Source of the DNA: Thalassospira xianhensis MCCC 1A02616
Lineage (GTDB): Bacteria; Pseudomonadota; Alphaproteobacteria; Rhodospirillales; Thalassospiraceae
Direction of reading: 5' to 3'
Assembly: GCF_003326475.1 (NCBI RefSeq)
Contig: NZ_JPWA01000009.1
Span: 62,001-126,000 of the forward strand
DNA length: 64,000 bases
Positions within the stretch are counted from its first letter, which is position 1. Each line of letters begins with the position of its first letter. Position numbers and translations under genes: made by a program. Shown here piece after piece: positions 51,639-61,864 of the stretch. The notes below the pieces were generated by a model, which was not told where the DNA came from, searched no databases, and worked only from the letters and a program-made list of their open reading frames with translations.

Positions 51639-52142
51639 ATGTCACGAATTTCTATGTTTAACAGCCCGCTGCTGTTGGGGTTTGACCAGATCGAGCGTGT
51701 TCTTGATCAGGTTTCCAAAACCAAGGCAGAAGGCTATCCCCCTTATAATATCGAGCAAATCGGCGAAAATCATCTGCGCATTACAGTCGCGGTCGCAGGA
51801 TTTGCCGAAGATGATCTTTCGGTCACCACCGAAGACAATCAACTGATCATTCGTGGCAAGCATCAGGAAGACGAAAGCAACCGGATTTATATCCATCGCG
51901 GGATTGCATCCCGCCAGTTCCAGCGTTCATTCGTACTGGCCGAGGGTATTGAAGTTGTTGGCGCCCATCTTGATAACGGACTTTTGCATGTAGATTTGAA
52001 CCGGCCTGTTCCCGAGCCGGTGGTACGTGAAATTGCGATCAATTCTGCCAAGAAGAAAGCCGTCTCGTCGCGCACTATAGATATGACCGTCGATGCTGAA
52101 AATGGCGCAGACGCGGTCGAAGATAAAAGCCGCAAGGCGTAA
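51639..52142 (+). CDS. Hsp20 family small heat-shock protein
   Basis: A 167-residue alpha-crystallin-domain chaperone of the IbpA/HspA type. The N-terminal PLLLGFDQIERVLDQ and YPPYNIEQIGENHLRITVAVAG are class A hallmarks; the domain ends with GLLHVDLNRPVPEP. A full GAGGAGG ribosome site precedes the ATG. DUF1150 follows 16 bases later, a pairing common in alphaproteobacteria. Confidence 0.95.
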   Translation: MSRISMFNSPLLLGFDQIERVLDQVSKTKAEGYPPYNIEQIGENHLRITVAVAGFAEDDLSVTTEDNQLIIRGKHQEDESNRIYIHRGIASRQFQRSFVLAEGIEVVGAHLDNGLLHVDLNRPVPEPVVREIAINSAKKKAVSSRTIDMTVDAENGADAVEDKSRKA

Positions 52143-52158
52143 CAAGGAGAGTGGTTTT

Positions 52159-52425
52159 ATGAGCAATCGCATCTCAGACCATGAGACCAAAGAAACCCGC
52201 GGCGCGGAACAGGATTTGAACCTGCTGTCGTCTGGTGATTTTGCCATGCTTGGCATTCACGATTTTGCTTATGTGCGCGCGATGACCAATCCTGAAGACG
52301 AAAGCAACGAAACGGTCTTTGGGGTATTTACCGCCGATGGTACCCATATCGCATCGTTCGAAAGTCAGGCCGTAGCCCATGCGGCAATCCGCCAGCACGA
52401 CATGGATCCGCGTTCGGTTCACTAA
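52159..52425 (+). CDS. DUF1150 family protein
   Basis: An 88-residue protein with no membrane segment; AYVRAMTNPEDE and FGVFTADGTHIASFESQAVAHAAIRQHD are typical of DUF1150. AAGGAGA precedes the ATG. Function unknown; constant co-occurrence behind Hsp20 suggests a heat-shock role. Confidence 0.88.
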   Translation: MSNRISDHETKETRGAEQDLNLLSSGDFAMLGIHDFAYVRAMTNPEDESNETVFGVFTADGTHIASFESQAVAHAAIRQHDMDPRSVH

Positions 52426-52456
52426 GACGACCCGATCAGGATATCGCGGAAATCAG

Positions 52457-52482
52457 AAGGCAGCCGATGGGCTGCCTTTTTT
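52457..52482 (+). terminator. Terminator of hsp20-DUF1150
   Basis: AAGGCAGCC / GGCTGCCTT, a perfect 9 bp stem with a 4-nt loop, running into TTTTTT; 32 bases after the DUF1150 stop. Confidence 0.85.
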
Positions 52483-52504
52483 CCGGGTTTGATCAGGCGT
52501 CACC

Positions 52505-53257
52505 CTAACGGATTTCGATCACTTCGCCAGGTACGGCAACCCTTACCTGCTGATTTTCGCGCAAAAGTTCGGCGATCTCGCGTCTTACATCACGTTTGAT
52601 GTGATAGAGCCAGAAACGTGATCCGGGCATATCAGATGCCAATTGCAGGACAGTTTCCAAATCGCAGTGCGCGGCATGTTTTGGATCATGCTTGGGCAAA
52701 TATGTTTCCTGAAACACCAGATCAGCAGCGGTAAAAAGCGCTGTAGTATCGGCTGTCACGTTACCGTCACCGGAATAGGCAAAACCCTTGTTCTCGAAAC
52801 GCAGCAAAATTGCATGGTTCTGAACACTGTGATCGGAACGGGCAAATTTGGTCTCGAACGGACCTATCTGCGTGGTTTCCGGCACCGCATGCCAGATAAT
52901 TTCAAACGGCCACGCACTTCCAAGCCCGGCAAAGCCAAGCTCCATGATCTTTTCCAGATGATTGCGTACCGCCGGTGTCGCGATGATATGAATCGGTTTT
53001 GATCGGCCGTCATCGCGCCAGTTCAGCATAACCGGCACCAGTCCGAAAACATGATCGGGATGCATGTGCGTAAAATAGATCGCGTCGATCACATCGGGAT
53101 CCGGAAACTTGCGCATCAACAATCCCGGCACTGTCGCGCCACAGTCGATCATCAGGCGATAGCCATCCGCGCTAACCACAACAGACGAATTTTCAAAGGC
53201 CGGATCGAATGCCTCGCCAACACCCAAAACATCTATGCGCATATATTCACTCGGCAT
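52505..53257 (-). CDS. Metallo-beta-lactamase-fold hydrolase, RNase Z-like
   Basis: A 250-residue protein with the metal motif THMHPDHVFG near residue 65 and further ligands in SDHSVQNHA, YSGDGN and LYHIKRD. The pattern is that of RNase Z/arylsulfatase-like MBL proteins rather than beta-lactamases. Length is shorter than true tRNase Z and no exosite is evident. Start may be M6 (53242). Substrate unknown. Confidence 0.85.
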   Translation of the reverse strand: MPSEYMRIDVLGVGEAFDPAFENSSVVVSADGYRLMIDCGATVPGLLMRKFPDPDVIDAIYFTHMHPDHVFGLVPVMLNWRDDGRSKPIHIIATPAVRNHLEKIMELGFAGLGSAWPFEIIWHAVPETTQIGPFETKFARSDHSVQNHAILLRFENKGFAYSGDGNVTADTTALFTAADLVFQETYLPKHDPKHAAHCDLETVLQLASDMPGSRFWLYHIKRDVRREIAELLRENQQVRVAVPGEVIEIR

Positions 53258-53377
53258 TTCCTGTCACCGCGTTGTTTGCGGATCATTTGCAATGAATGTC
53301 TATTTTTGCTGAGACGGTCGACAATAGGCAAGCTGTTCAGATTTGTTTTCGCGATAAAGTCTCAAAACCGTCACCGT

Positions 53378-53416
53378 ACAAACGAAACAGGGTGACCGAA
53401 CGTGTCGACCACCCTG
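53378..53416 (-). terminator. Terminator candidate of the PAS chemoreceptor
   Basis: CAGGGTG / CACCCTG, 7 bp stem with a 15-nt loop; on the minus strand TTTCGTTTG follows, 34 bases after the stop at 53450. Confidence 0.5.
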
Positions 53417-53449
53417 CTGTTTGATACATCTGTATAGGAAATCAGGCGC

Positions 53450-54937
53450 TTAACGTGCCAAAACTTCCGCAGCCTTACGCGTTCGACTGACCGAGTCGGC
53501 AACCATGCCCGTGGTGGACTTGATGTTATCAAGGTTCCGGGAAAGACCGTCGACCGCACCAGCCATCATACGCATGTTTTCCGAAACGCCTTCGGTCACT
53601 GCACTCTGCTCTTCAACTGCGGACGAGATGTTGGTGACACTGTCACGGACCGTCTCCACCGAATGACGAATGGTTTCAAGGGCACCGACCACCTCCGACG
53701 AGATCGACTGAATGCCTGAAATTTCGTCGGAAATCTGCTCGGTCGCACGAGCGGCCTGATTGGCCAGGTTCTTGACCTCGTTGGCAACAACGGCAAATCC
53801 CTTGCCAGCGTCACCCGCACGCGCGCTCTCTATCGTCGCATTCAATGCCAGAAGGTTGATCTGTCCGGCAATATTCTGAATGACTTCAACGATGCTCCCC
53901 ATTGATTCGACAACTTCCGCCATGCGCTGGGTCGAGCTGTTGGCGCTGATCGTCTGATCAAATGCGCGCTCTGTTTCGTCACGAGACTGCGCCATACTAC
54001 GCGAAATTTCTGCAATTGATGCCGCCATCTGCTCTGCACTGGCCGCAACAGTCTGCACCGTTTGCGAGGTTTCCTCGGATGTACTGACACTTTGATTGGC
54101 CGAATTGCCCAAGGCTGCGATGTTGCTATCGATCTCGGTAAAGTTTTGATCAATCATGGTCTTAAGCTCAAGCAACAAACGGGTTTGCTCGGTAATGTCT
54201 GTTGCGAACTTGATCACCTTGAAAGGCTTTCCAACCGGATCAAGCACCGGATTATAGGACGCTTCAATCCAGATTTCCTTGCCACCCTTGCCGACACGTT
54301 TGAATTGGCCCGTATGGAAATTCCCGGTTTTCAGGGTCTCCCAGAACGAGCGATATTCGGCAGAGTCACGATATGCTGGCTCAACAAACATGCTGTGATG
54401 CTTGCCGACAATTTCATCAAGTCGGTATCCCATGGCATCGAGAAAATTCTTGTTTGCCTTAAGGATAATGCCGTTCAGGTCAAACTCGATCACGGCCTGC
54501 GATTTTTCCATCGCATCAAATACACTTTGCAGGACCGCGCGTTCAATGCGGCGTGCTGTAATGTCAGTTGCAAATTTAACGACTTTCGTCGGCTTTCCGT
54601 CTTTGCCAAGAATCGGGTTGTAAGTCGCCTCGAGCCAGATCATCTCCCCATTTTTGCGCACACGCGGCACGGCACCCGACGAAAATTTGCCGTTGCGAAG
54701 CTGTTCCCAGAATTTCCGATATTCTTCGCCACTGCTGATTTCACGCGGGACAAATATCGAATGATGCTTCCCGACGATTTCCTCAAGCGAGAAACCCATC
54801 GTTTTAAGGAAGTTATCGTTGGCAGTCAGAATTTTACCATCGATTGAAAACTCGATGACAGCCATCGACAAGCTGAGCGCATTTACAATCTGCTGCCCCT
54901 CGTACGAACTGCCCTTGAAAAGTGACGCAAAACCCAT
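53450..54937 (-). CDS. Soluble chemoreceptor with two PAS domains (BdlA-like)
   Basis: A 495-residue methyl-accepting protein with no membrane helix. Two PAS domains (about 18-130 and 140-252) share near-identical pieces, such as [11 protein letters not shown] against [11 protein letters not shown], and NPILG against NPVLD with PAC ends VVKFATDIT and VIKFATDIT, so one arose by duplication of the other. The C-terminal MCP domain has the hairpin tip [23 protein letters not shown] pairs of this sort often bind haem or FAD and sense oxygen or redox. It is monocistronic. Confidence 0.92.
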   Translation of the reverse strand: MGFASLFKGSSYEGQQIVNALSLSMAVIEFSIDGKILTANDNFLKTMGFSLEEIVGKHHSIFVPREISSGEEYRKFWEQLRNGKFSSGAVPRVRKNGEMIWLEATYNPILGKDGKPTKVVKFATDITARRIERAVLQSVFDAMEKSQAVIEFDLNGIILKANKNFLDAMGYRLDEIVGKHHSMFVEPAYRDSAEYRSFWETLKTGNFHTGQFKRVGKGGKEIWIEASYNPVLDPVGKPFKVIKFATDITEQTRLLLELKTMIDQNFTEIDSNIAALGNSANQSVSTSEETSQTVQTVAASAEQMAASIAEISRSMAQSRDETERAFDQTISANSSTQRMAEVVESMGSIVEVIQNIAGQINLLALNATIESARAGDAGKGFAVVANEVKNLANQAARATEQISDEISGIQSISSEVVGALETIRHSVETVRDSVTNISSAVEEQSAVTEGVSENMRMMAGAVDGLSRNLDNIKSTTGMVADSVSRTRKAAEVLAR

Positions 54938-55121
54938 CCGGATAACTTCCTTATGTTGCCCGGGCTCCTAATCGGAAGCCCGGTCATTTATAGATATGCA
55001 AGGGACCCAAAACGAACAATTGCGCACATGAGGCACAATTGCTCGATCAGGAGAATACCTATACTTAAGAATTATTCCACCACCTATTTTGGCATAGGTG
55101 ACGCTACTCTGGGTTATGACT

Positions 55122-55583
55122 TCAGGCTGGCCATTTCACAATATATCGCGTCAAATCCGGGTGTGCGTCATCCTCAGAGATCACCAACCCCTTGATTGAC
55201 ATCCCCGCCATGATCGCAGAGTCTGCCTTGCCTGTAATAAGTGGATGCCAGTCAGGAAGCCCTTTTCCTTCTGACATCAATCGATATGCACAGGTCGACG
55301 GCATCCATGAAAGCGTCGTCACATTTTCCTGCGAAAGTTGCACACAGTCAGGCACATGCTTTGTGCGATTAGGGTAATCCTTGCAGCTGCAAGTTTCACA
55401 ATCGAGCAATCGACAGGCTACCGAGGTATAATAAACAAAGTCGGTGTCCTCATCCTGCAGCTTGTGCAGACAGCATTTGCCGCATCCGTCGCAAATGGAC
55501 TCCCATTCCTCAGTGGTCATTTCATCGAGCGTCTTGGTTTCCCAAAACGGAGAATTTCCTGTCTCAACCGTCGGCTCTGTCAT
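55122..55583 (-). CDS. YcgN family cysteine-cluster protein
   Basis: A 153-residue protein with eight or so conserved cysteines, beginning with CDGCGKCCLHKL near residue 33 and continuing with CRLLDCETCSCKDY, as in the YcgN/UPF0260 family, which probably binds an iron-sulfur cluster or zinc. Function is unknown. It is 86 bases downstream of cobB on the same strand. Confidence 0.9.
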   Translation of the reverse strand: MTEPTVETGNSPFWETKTLDEMTTEEWESICDGCGKCCLHKLQDEDTDFVYYTSVACRLLDCETCSCKDYPNRTKHVPDCVQLSQENVTTLSWMPSTCAYRLMSEGKGLPDWHPLITGKADSAIMAGMSIKGLVISEDDAHPDLTRYIVKWPA

Positions 55584-55668
55584 GGTCTCTCTCGTCGAGC
55601 AATCGTTTTGTTATTGTTGGATTGTAGCATATCGCGGACTTCCAAACCGCAAAGATCACCAATCGAAG

Positions 55669-57006
55669 CTACCGGCAGATCAGATGAAAGAACGAGCCGA
55701 AAACACTTCCTTTCACCAAACCGACCCTGCCAAGATCATCACCAGTCGCTGTGGCCATGTTGCCAAGGGACGTACCATTGGCTTTGATCGTCGACGCATA
55801 GTGAAACTCATGCCCGCGAAGAACCGTTCCAATCGGCCCCAAAGCTGTGGTCTCGGACAAAGCCAGTGTTCGATATCCCAAATGCAGCTTGCGATCAGCA
55901 AAGCTCGTCACAAGTGGCAAAAGGCCCAGCATCTCGTGTTCTTGGCCTGATGCATCAATCAATGCCTCGCCCAGCACCATATAGCCACCGCATTCCCCAT
56001 AGATCGGGGTATTTCTGGCTGCCATCGCTGCAAGAGACGCTTTGAAATTTTCTGCATTCGCCAGTCGTTGACCGTGCAGCTCCGGATATCCACCGGGCAG
56101 ATAGATGGCATCTGCCCCCTTGTTAGGGGCCTCATCAGCCAGCGGAGAAAAGAACGATAATTCCGCCCCCTGACGACGCCAGTCTTCAAGAAGATGCGGA
56201 TAGGCAAAGGCAAAAGCCGTGTCCCGCGCGATGGCAATATGCTGCCCTAATGGCGGAATGCCAATGGCCAGATTCGAAACATCACCTGACGCTGCGGCAA
56301 GTTGCCGCCCGCTTACAAGACCGATCAATTGATCAAGGTCGACGTCCTCGGCAATAATCCCGGCCGCCTTATCAAGGAATGTATCAAGGGCGTCATGCTC
56401 GCCCGCCTGCACAAGGCCAAGATGGCGTTCTGGCAGCGCCAGCAAATCACTGCGGCGCACCGCACCTGTTACCGGAATTTCCGGAAGATGCTCGCGGCAC
56501 GCTGTTTCAATCATCGCACGATGCCGGTCACTGCCAACCCGGTTAAGGATTACAGCCGCAATCTTCACATCCTCGCGAAAACCTGCAAATCCGGCAATTA
56601 CGGCCGCTGCTGAGGCAGACTGACCTTTGACATCAATGACCAGCACAACCGGCCAATTCATCATCGCCGCAAGATCGGCCGTTGACCCGCTGCAATCGGC
56701 TGCACCGTCAAACAGACCCATAACCCCCTCGCAGAGAAGAACGGATTTGCCTGCACTCTGCCACCCGGCAAGAGCCGCAATCTGATCTGGCGACATCGCC
56801 CAGGGATCAAGGTTGATACAGCTTTGCCCGCAGGCCGCCGCCTGAAAGGCCGAATCTATATAATCCGGTCCGGTTTTCGCCGCCGCAACCGCCACGCCAC
56901 GATTGGCAAGAGCCCGCAACAATCCAAGGGTCAAAACAGTCTTGCCGCTATTTGACGATGGTGCGGCAATCACCAGTCCCGGAATCTGTGTTAAGGTTGG
57001 TCCCAT
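55669..57006 (-). CDS. cobB: Cobyrinate a,c-diamide synthase CobB
   Basis: A 445-residue ATP- and glutamine-dependent enzyme that amidates the a and c side chains of cobyrinic acid. The N-terminal P-loop IAAPSSNSGKTVLTLGL and the C-terminal glutamine amidotransferase with nucleophile C in PIYGECGGYMVLGEAL and histidine in GHEFHYA are intact. ATG at 57006 gives a P-loop start matching the family; another ATG is 12 codons upstream. Confidence 0.95.
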   Translation of the reverse strand: MGPTLTQIPGLVIAAPSSNSGKTVLTLGLLRALANRGVAVAAAKTGPDYIDSAFQAAACGQSCINLDPWAMSPDQIAALAGWQSAGKSVLLCEGVMGLFDGAADCSGSTADLAAMMNWPVVLVIDVKGQSASAAAVIAGFAGFREDVKIAAVILNRVGSDRHRAMIETACREHLPEIPVTGAVRRSDLLALPERHLGLVQAGEHDALDTFLDKAAGIIAEDVDLDQLIGLVSGRQLAAASGDVSNLAIGIPPLGQHIAIARDTAFAFAYPHLLEDWRRQGAELSFFSPLADEAPNKGADAIYLPGGYPELHGQRLANAENFKASLAAMAARNTPIYGECGGYMVLGEALIDASGQEHEMLGLLPLVTSFADRKLHLGYRTLALSETTALGPIGTVLRGHEFHYASTIKANGTSLGNMATATGDDLGRVGLVKGSVFGSFFHLICR

Positions 57007-57057
57007 ATCCCGGTTTCCCTGATTGCCGCCCATACCGATCACATCAGACCCGCTGGA

Positions 57058-57678
57058 TCATCCGTTCTTTTTGACGACTTCGGCAATGCCCTTTGCCATA
57101 TCTTCGGGGGCTGTCCCGTAATTGAAGTGGCGCACAAATGATCCGTCGCGCCCAATCAGATACACAAAGGACGAATGGTCCATCAGATAGGAATCGGAAT
57201 CTTTCGATTCGCCTTCGGCATATGCTTTGGCGTAATAAACCCGAAATGTCTTGGCCGCAGCAGTGGTTTGCTCAAGCGTTCCGGTCAGGCCGACCATACG
57301 TTCGTGAAAATGCGGAACATAGGCTGCAATCGCGTCAACCGTGTCGCGTTCCGGATCGACCGAAATAAAGACCGGAGTAACTTCATTGGCAATTTCTGGA
57401 TCAAGCGTATCAAGCGCATTGCCCATCACCTGCAATTCGGTCGGACAAACATCCGGGCAATAGGTATAGCCGAAATAAATCAGCATGTATTTCCCGCGGA
57501 AATCCTGTTCGGTGCGGGTTTGGCCATTCTGGTCAACCAGTTCAAACGGCCCCCCGATCACCGCAGCCCCCGAACCGGAAGACGTCGTTTCCGATCCCAT
57601 CATCATCAGGCGATAGGTCAAACCAATACCGAGAACCAGCGCAATCGCCAGAATGATCACAAGTGTTTTCTTGCTCAC
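57058..57678 (-). CDS. SCO1/SenC family copper protein
   Basis: A 206-residue thioredoxin-fold protein anchored by an N-terminal helix (about 5-25). The copper ligands are visible in [13 protein letters not shown] (CxxxC) and the distal histidine in [14 protein letters not shown] proteins deliver copper to the CuA site of cytochrome c oxidase. The start is GTG with AGGACAGGT before it. It lies 52 bases upstream of cobB on the same strand. Confidence 0.93.
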   Translation of the reverse strand: MSKKTLVIILAIALVLGIGLTYRLMMMGSETTSSGSGAAVIGGPFELVDQNGQTRTEQDFRGKYMLIYFGYTYCPDVCPTELQVMGNALDTLDPEIANEVTPVFISVDPERDTVDAIAAYVPHFHERMVGLTGTLEQTTAAAKTFRVYYAKAYAEGESKDSDSYLMDHSSFVYLIGRDGSFVRHFNYGTAPEDMAKGIAEVVKKNG

Positions 57679-57834
57679 GCCGTTACCTGTCCTTTTGTTC
57701 CGGGATTACAGGCATGCGCCAATCAACCGGATAAATAAGTCACTGTCTTGCCGGCACTATAAATCCGCAAAACGATCATGCAAGACCTGTGACTGTGCCA
57801 TTACTCACAATGGCGTCATTGCGAAATCGCAAAA

Positions 57835-58623
57835 TTATCCGATCTGATGAAATGCAAGTGTGGCAAGAATAACAGCATTAACCACCATCAGTCCGCGGCC
57901 AACCGGTGCCATAAAGGAACGAAACCGTCTGGTCGCATACTGACCCACCACACCGGTTGCAAACAGAATCGGTACCGTGCCAAGCCCGAATACCGCCATG
58001 ACAAACCCGCCAGTCAGTGCATTACCACCTGCGGCAGCCAGAACCAGCGCACCATAAATCAGGCCACAGGGGATAAATCCAAGCATGACGCCCAGCAGGT
58101 AGCCCCGCCAGCCAAATGGCGCACCAAATAACGGCTTGATGCGCTCACCAACCATACGGTTCCACCATGCACCCGAAACGTTTCCTCCCGCCAGGTTCGG
58201 AAACAAACCGGCGAGATGAGGAACCAAACCGATCACCCCGAAAACCAGAAAGAACATCGCCGCACACAAAAGCAATACAGGTCCCAACCACCAGACTTTG
58301 GTCAGCACCGTGATGCTGTCAGCAAAAAAGCCCGCCATCACACCAAGCAGCGTATAGGTCGTCAACCGACCGAACTGATATGGCAATAACGCCGCCCCGG
58401 TCAGTCGCCGAAACTCGCTCATTTTCTCAAGCGGCAGTTTTTCCATACGCGATGTGACCTGACTGATCACAAATGGCCCGCACATCCCGACACAGTGGGT
58501 AGCACTACCGACAAGGCCCGCAATCAGTGCCGTCGCCAAAACACCGCTGTCCTGCTGAAGGACAGTGGCGCATTGTGCCCAGCCGCTCTCGATGATGCGG
58601 ATCAGTATCTGTTGTTCGTCCAT
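57835..58623 (-). CDS. TauE/SafE-like membrane protein with UreH-type domain
   Basis: A 262-residue protein with about six helices. The N-terminal SATHCVGMCGPFVISQVT is the hallmark of the UreH_2/TauE-like group, often encoded next to cytochrome oxidase assembly genes, where the CxxxC is thought to handle copper or another metal. The neighbouring SCO gene (156 bases downstream, same strand) supports a copper role. Substrate is not established. Confidence 0.85.
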   Translation of the reverse strand: MDEQQILIRIIESGWAQCATVLQQDSGVLATALIAGLVGSATHCVGMCGPFVISQVTSRMEKLPLEKMSEFRRLTGAALLPYQFGRLTTYTLLGVMAGFFADSITVLTKVWWLGPVLLLCAAMFFLVFGVIGLVPHLAGLFPNLAGGNVSGAWWNRMVGERIKPLFGAPFGWRGYLLGVMLGFIPCGLIYGALVLAAAGGNALTGGFVMAVFGLGTVPILFATGVVGQYATRRFRSFMAPVGRGLMVVNAVILATLAFHQIG

Positions 58624-58701
58624 GATCCATCCGGATTAATCAGTTGTTCTGATTGTGACGTCCAGACCGGATAGGAACAACGATATAGATCAATTCAAAG
58701 C

Positions 58702-59571
58702 TCAGGAATTCGAAGCTGTCGGATCACTCGGCACGGTAATGAGATCAAGGACCTGCTCGAACGGCACATGACGCACTGCTTTGACGTCATCCTGCGGTGA
58801 AAGCCAGTTCAACCGGTCACGCAGATCAACCACCTTTCCCAGAATGCAGACCGCAGGTGGTTCAACACCGGCTTTTTCGACATCGTCAGCCGCATTGGCA
58901 AGTGTTGAGATCAGAATACCCTGATTGGGCGTAGTCGCCTGATTGATAACCGCAAGCGGCTCGTCACCGGATCGTCCATTGGCCATCAGTTCCGATGAAA
59001 TACGGCGCAAATGCTTCATCGCCATATACATCACCAATACAGGTGCGCCTTTGGCAAGGGCAGCCCAATTGATGTTATCAGGCATTTCGCCACTCGAACC
59101 ATGGCCCGTGACAAAGGTTACCGATGAATTGCAATCACGGTGCGTTGTCGGAATCCCGGCATAAGCAGCACCGGCAATACCGGCCGTAATACCCGGTACA
59201 ACCCGGAACGGTACATTATGTTGAACCAGCGTTAAACCTTCTTCACCGCCGCGGCCAAACACGAACGGGTCACCACCCTTAAGACGCAAGACCCGCAACC
59301 CCTGCTTGGCATAATCAACAAGCTGCAGAGATATATCGGTTTGCTTTGAGGACGGGCGCCCACCACGTTTACCGGCATAAACACGCTTGGCATCAGAACG
59401 CAAAAGATTGAGAATCCGGTCATCAACCAACGCATCATAGACAACGATATCTGCCTGTTGCATCGCATTGACGGCATGGAGCGTCAGCAAACCGGGGTCC
59501 CCCGGTCCTGCGCCGACCAGCCATACCCAACCCGGCTCAAATACCGGAAAATCAAGACCAAGTGTCGTCAT
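58702..59571 (-). CDS. cobA: Uroporphyrinogen-III C-methyltransferase
   Basis: A 289-residue SAM-dependent enzyme making precorrin-2, the branch point to cobalamin and sirohaem. VWLVGAGPGDPGLLTLHA near residue 16, YDALVDDRIL, GKRGGRPSSKQTDI and LRLKGGDPFVFGRGGEE are the diagnostic motifs. It lacks the CysG dehydrogenase/chelatase part, so it is the stand-alone CobA/SUMT type. It is divergent from cbiD. Confidence 0.95.
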   Translation of the reverse strand: MTTLGLDFPVFEPGWVWLVGAGPGDPGLLTLHAVNAMQQADIVVYDALVDDRILNLLRSDAKRVYAGKRGGRPSSKQTDISLQLVDYAKQGLRVLRLKGGDPFVFGRGGEEGLTLVQHNVPFRVVPGITAGIAGAAYAGIPTTHRDCNSSVTFVTGHGSSGEMPDNINWAALAKGAPVLVMYMAMKHLRRISSELMANGRSGDEPLAVINQATTPNQGILISTLANAADDVEKAGVEPPAVCILGKVVDLRDRLNWLSPQDDVKAVRHVPFEQVLDLITVPSDPTASNS

Positions 59572-59805
59572 TACGGAATTCTTTATCTCTCGGGCAATTG
59601 GTCCATCTGTGCAGGACCGGATCGTTTGGATATGTTAAACAGCATCTGGGCATCAGGTCCAACATATTAGTCCGTATTTTTCTCGTTATTTATCTGATAT
59701 CACATTAATTTTAATGTTTAATAGAGAAACTCCGACAAAAAAGCATGCCGCCATAATAATGGTTAACCCAGATATTCAAAGCCATAAACCGGGATCACCT
59801 GCCGT

Positions 59806-60939
59806 ATGACCCGAAAGCCGGACGGACCACTACGCAAGGGATGGACAACGGGGGCCTGTGCCACCGCCGCAACCCGTGCGGCCTGGCAAGCCCTGCTTTC
59901 TGGTGAGTTTCCCGATCCGGTCACCATCACCCTTCCCCGGGGTGAAACACCCTCTTTTAGCCTGATCAAGGCTGAAACAGGCGAAGGCTGGGCGCGGGCA
60001 AGCGTGATCAAGGATGCCGGCGATGACCCAGATGTAACCCATGGTGCGGAAATCATCGCAACAATCCGACATGGACAACAGGGTTCAGGCATCACTTTCC
60101 GTGCGGGTGACGGTGTTGGGATGATTACGAAACCCGGCCTGCCAATCCCGGTTGGCGAAGCCGCGATCAACCCCAAACCGCGCGAAATGATGACACAGCA
60201 GATCGTCGAACTGGCAAACCGGTTTAACGCAACTGCGGATGTCGAAATTGAAATTTCCATTCCCGGCGGGCAGGAGATCGCCCTGAAAACCTGGAACCCG
60301 CGGCTTGGAATTGTTGGCGGGCTTTCCGTATTGGGCACCACCGGCGTTGTGATCCCGTTCAGCTGTTCGGCATGGATCCATTCCATTCATCGCGGCATTG
60401 ATGTCGCACGCGCCACCGGTCGAAAACATGTTGCCGGGGCCACCGGCAAAACATCCGAATCTGCCATTCGCCAATTTTACAATCTGCCGGACGAGGCGAT
60501 TCTGGATATGGGTGATTTTGTTGGCGGTATGCTGAAATATCTGCGCCGCCATCCCGTCAATTATGTCACGATTTCAGGTGGATTTGCCAAACTGGTCAAA
60601 CTGGCGCAGGGACATATGGATCTGCATAGTAGCCGATCCGAAGTGGATTTCGGAAAGCTTGCTGAAACAGTTGCCACACTCGGCGGTGACGCCGAATTGG
60701 TATCGGAAATTACCAATGCCAATACGGCAAAGCAGGTTCTGGAACTTTGCACATCCCGAAACGTTGATATAGCACGAACCATTGCCCTTCAGGCTGGTGA
60801 AACTGCCCGCGCAACCATCGACGGTGCCTCTGCCATTGAAGTTGTCGTTGTTGATCGTGTTGGCAAGATCATCGCCCGAGCCGGACATGGTGATTTTGAC
60901 ACATTTCTTCCAGCCAAAACCACAAACCCGAACCTTTAA
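59806..60939 (+). CDS. cbiD: Cobalt-precorrin-5B (C1)-methyltransferase CbiD
   Basis: A 377-residue enzyme that methylates C1 in cobalamin ring contraction. The N-terminal RKGWTTGACATAATRAAW and TGVVIPFSCSAWIHSI are CbiD hallmarks. CbiD belongs to the anaerobic-type pathway, though aerobic-pathway genomes may carry it. It is followed 25 bases later by the precorrin-6A reductase gene. No cobalamin riboswitch is visible upstream. Confidence 0.94.
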   Translation: MTRKPDGPLRKGWTTGACATAATRAAWQALLSGEFPDPVTITLPRGETPSFSLIKAETGEGWARASVIKDAGDDPDVTHGAEIIATIRHGQQGSGITFRAGDGVGMITKPGLPIPVGEAAINPKPREMMTQQIVELANRFNATADVEIEISIPGGQEIALKTWNPRLGIVGGLSVLGTTGVVIPFSCSAWIHSIHRGIDVARATGRKHVAGATGKTSESAIRQFYNLPDEAILDMGDFVGGMLKYLRRHPVNYVTISGGFAKLVKLAQGHMDLHSSRSEVDFGKLAETVATLGGDAELVSEITNANTAKQVLELCTSRNVDIARTIALQAGETARATIDGASAIEVVVVDRVGKIIARAGHGDFDTFLPAKTTNPNL

Positions 60940-60964
60940 AATTAACAAAAACAGGCCGCAGCAT

Positions 60965-61750
60965 ATGACTCCCCCTCGAAGCACAGTTACACCGCTGAAT
61001 ATTCTTATTTTTGGCGGTACGGGGGATGCCAATCGTATCGCTGCTGATCTGTTACAGGAATTCGGATCGGATGTGCGCCTGCAGCTTTCCCTGGCCGGTC
61101 GCACCAGTGCACCAAGACTACCAGATGGTATCCCCGTACGAATTGGCGGGTTCGGCGGGGCAGAAGGCATCATATCTTGGCTGGGTTCGGAAAAAATTGA
61201 TTTGGTGATCGATTCAACCCACCCCTACGCCACACAGATATCCAGCCACATCGCCCAAGCATGCCACGCGGTCGCAACCCCCTGCGTCCAGTTTCAGCGA
61301 ACTGCATGGCAAAAGACTGACAAAGATCGCTGGATCATGGTCAAAAGCCTTGCAGAAGCAGCCCAAATCCTGCCCGATCACGGAAAACGCGCCTTGATTG
61401 CAAGCGGGCGCAAGGATCTTGCCCATTTCGAAGGCTTGGAAAAAACATGGCTGCTGGTCCGGACTGTCGAGTCCCCGAAGGAACCATTCAACCTTGCATT
61501 CGGTGAATGGCTGATCGCGCGTGGTCCCTTCACCGTCGAAGGCGAAATCGAACTTCTGCAACGCCACAACATCGATGTCATCGTCAGCAAAAATAGCGGC
61601 GGTGACGCTACCGAAGCCAAGATTCTGGCTGCCCGCGAACTGAACATACCGATTATCATGGTTGAACGGCCCGGTGTATCTCCGGTTGAACAAGCAGAGA
61701 AAACACAAGAAATAATAGAAAAAATCAGAAATACGCTTGCAAAACACTGA
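60965..61750 (+). CDS. cobK: Precorrin-6A reductase CobK/CbiJ
   Basis: A 261-residue reductase of the cobalamin pathway. ILIFGGTGDANRIAADLL is the NADPH-binding N-terminus and VIDSTHPYATQISSHIAQAC is the family signature near residue 80. ATG at 60965 is preferred over much longer frames overlapping cbiD. It is co-directional with cbiD and probably co-transcribed. Confidence 0.93.
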   Translation: MTPPRSTVTPLNILIFGGTGDANRIAADLLQEFGSDVRLQLSLAGRTSAPRLPDGIPVRIGGFGGAEGIISWLGSEKIDLVIDSTHPYATQISSHIAQACHAVATPCVQFQRTAWQKTDKDRWIMVKSLAEAAQILPDHGKRALIASGRKDLAHFEGLEKTWLLVRTVESPKEPFNLAFGEWLIARGPFTVEGEIELLQRHNIDVIVSKNSGGDATEAKILAARELNIPIIMVERPGVSPVEQAEKTQEIIEKIRNTLAKH

Positions 61751-61864
61751 CTCAAAAAGATATTTCTTCTCGTGATTTGGACCTTTCAGGGCGGTCCAAG
61801 CAACAACAGTCGAGAAGGGCAAAATAAGCCGCCGACACCCTGAAATCCTTTAATGGGAATTGTC

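Noticed and set aside
59572-59805. Cobalamin riboswitch between cobA and cbiD
   Set aside because: I searched for the B12-box consensus and found no match on either strand.
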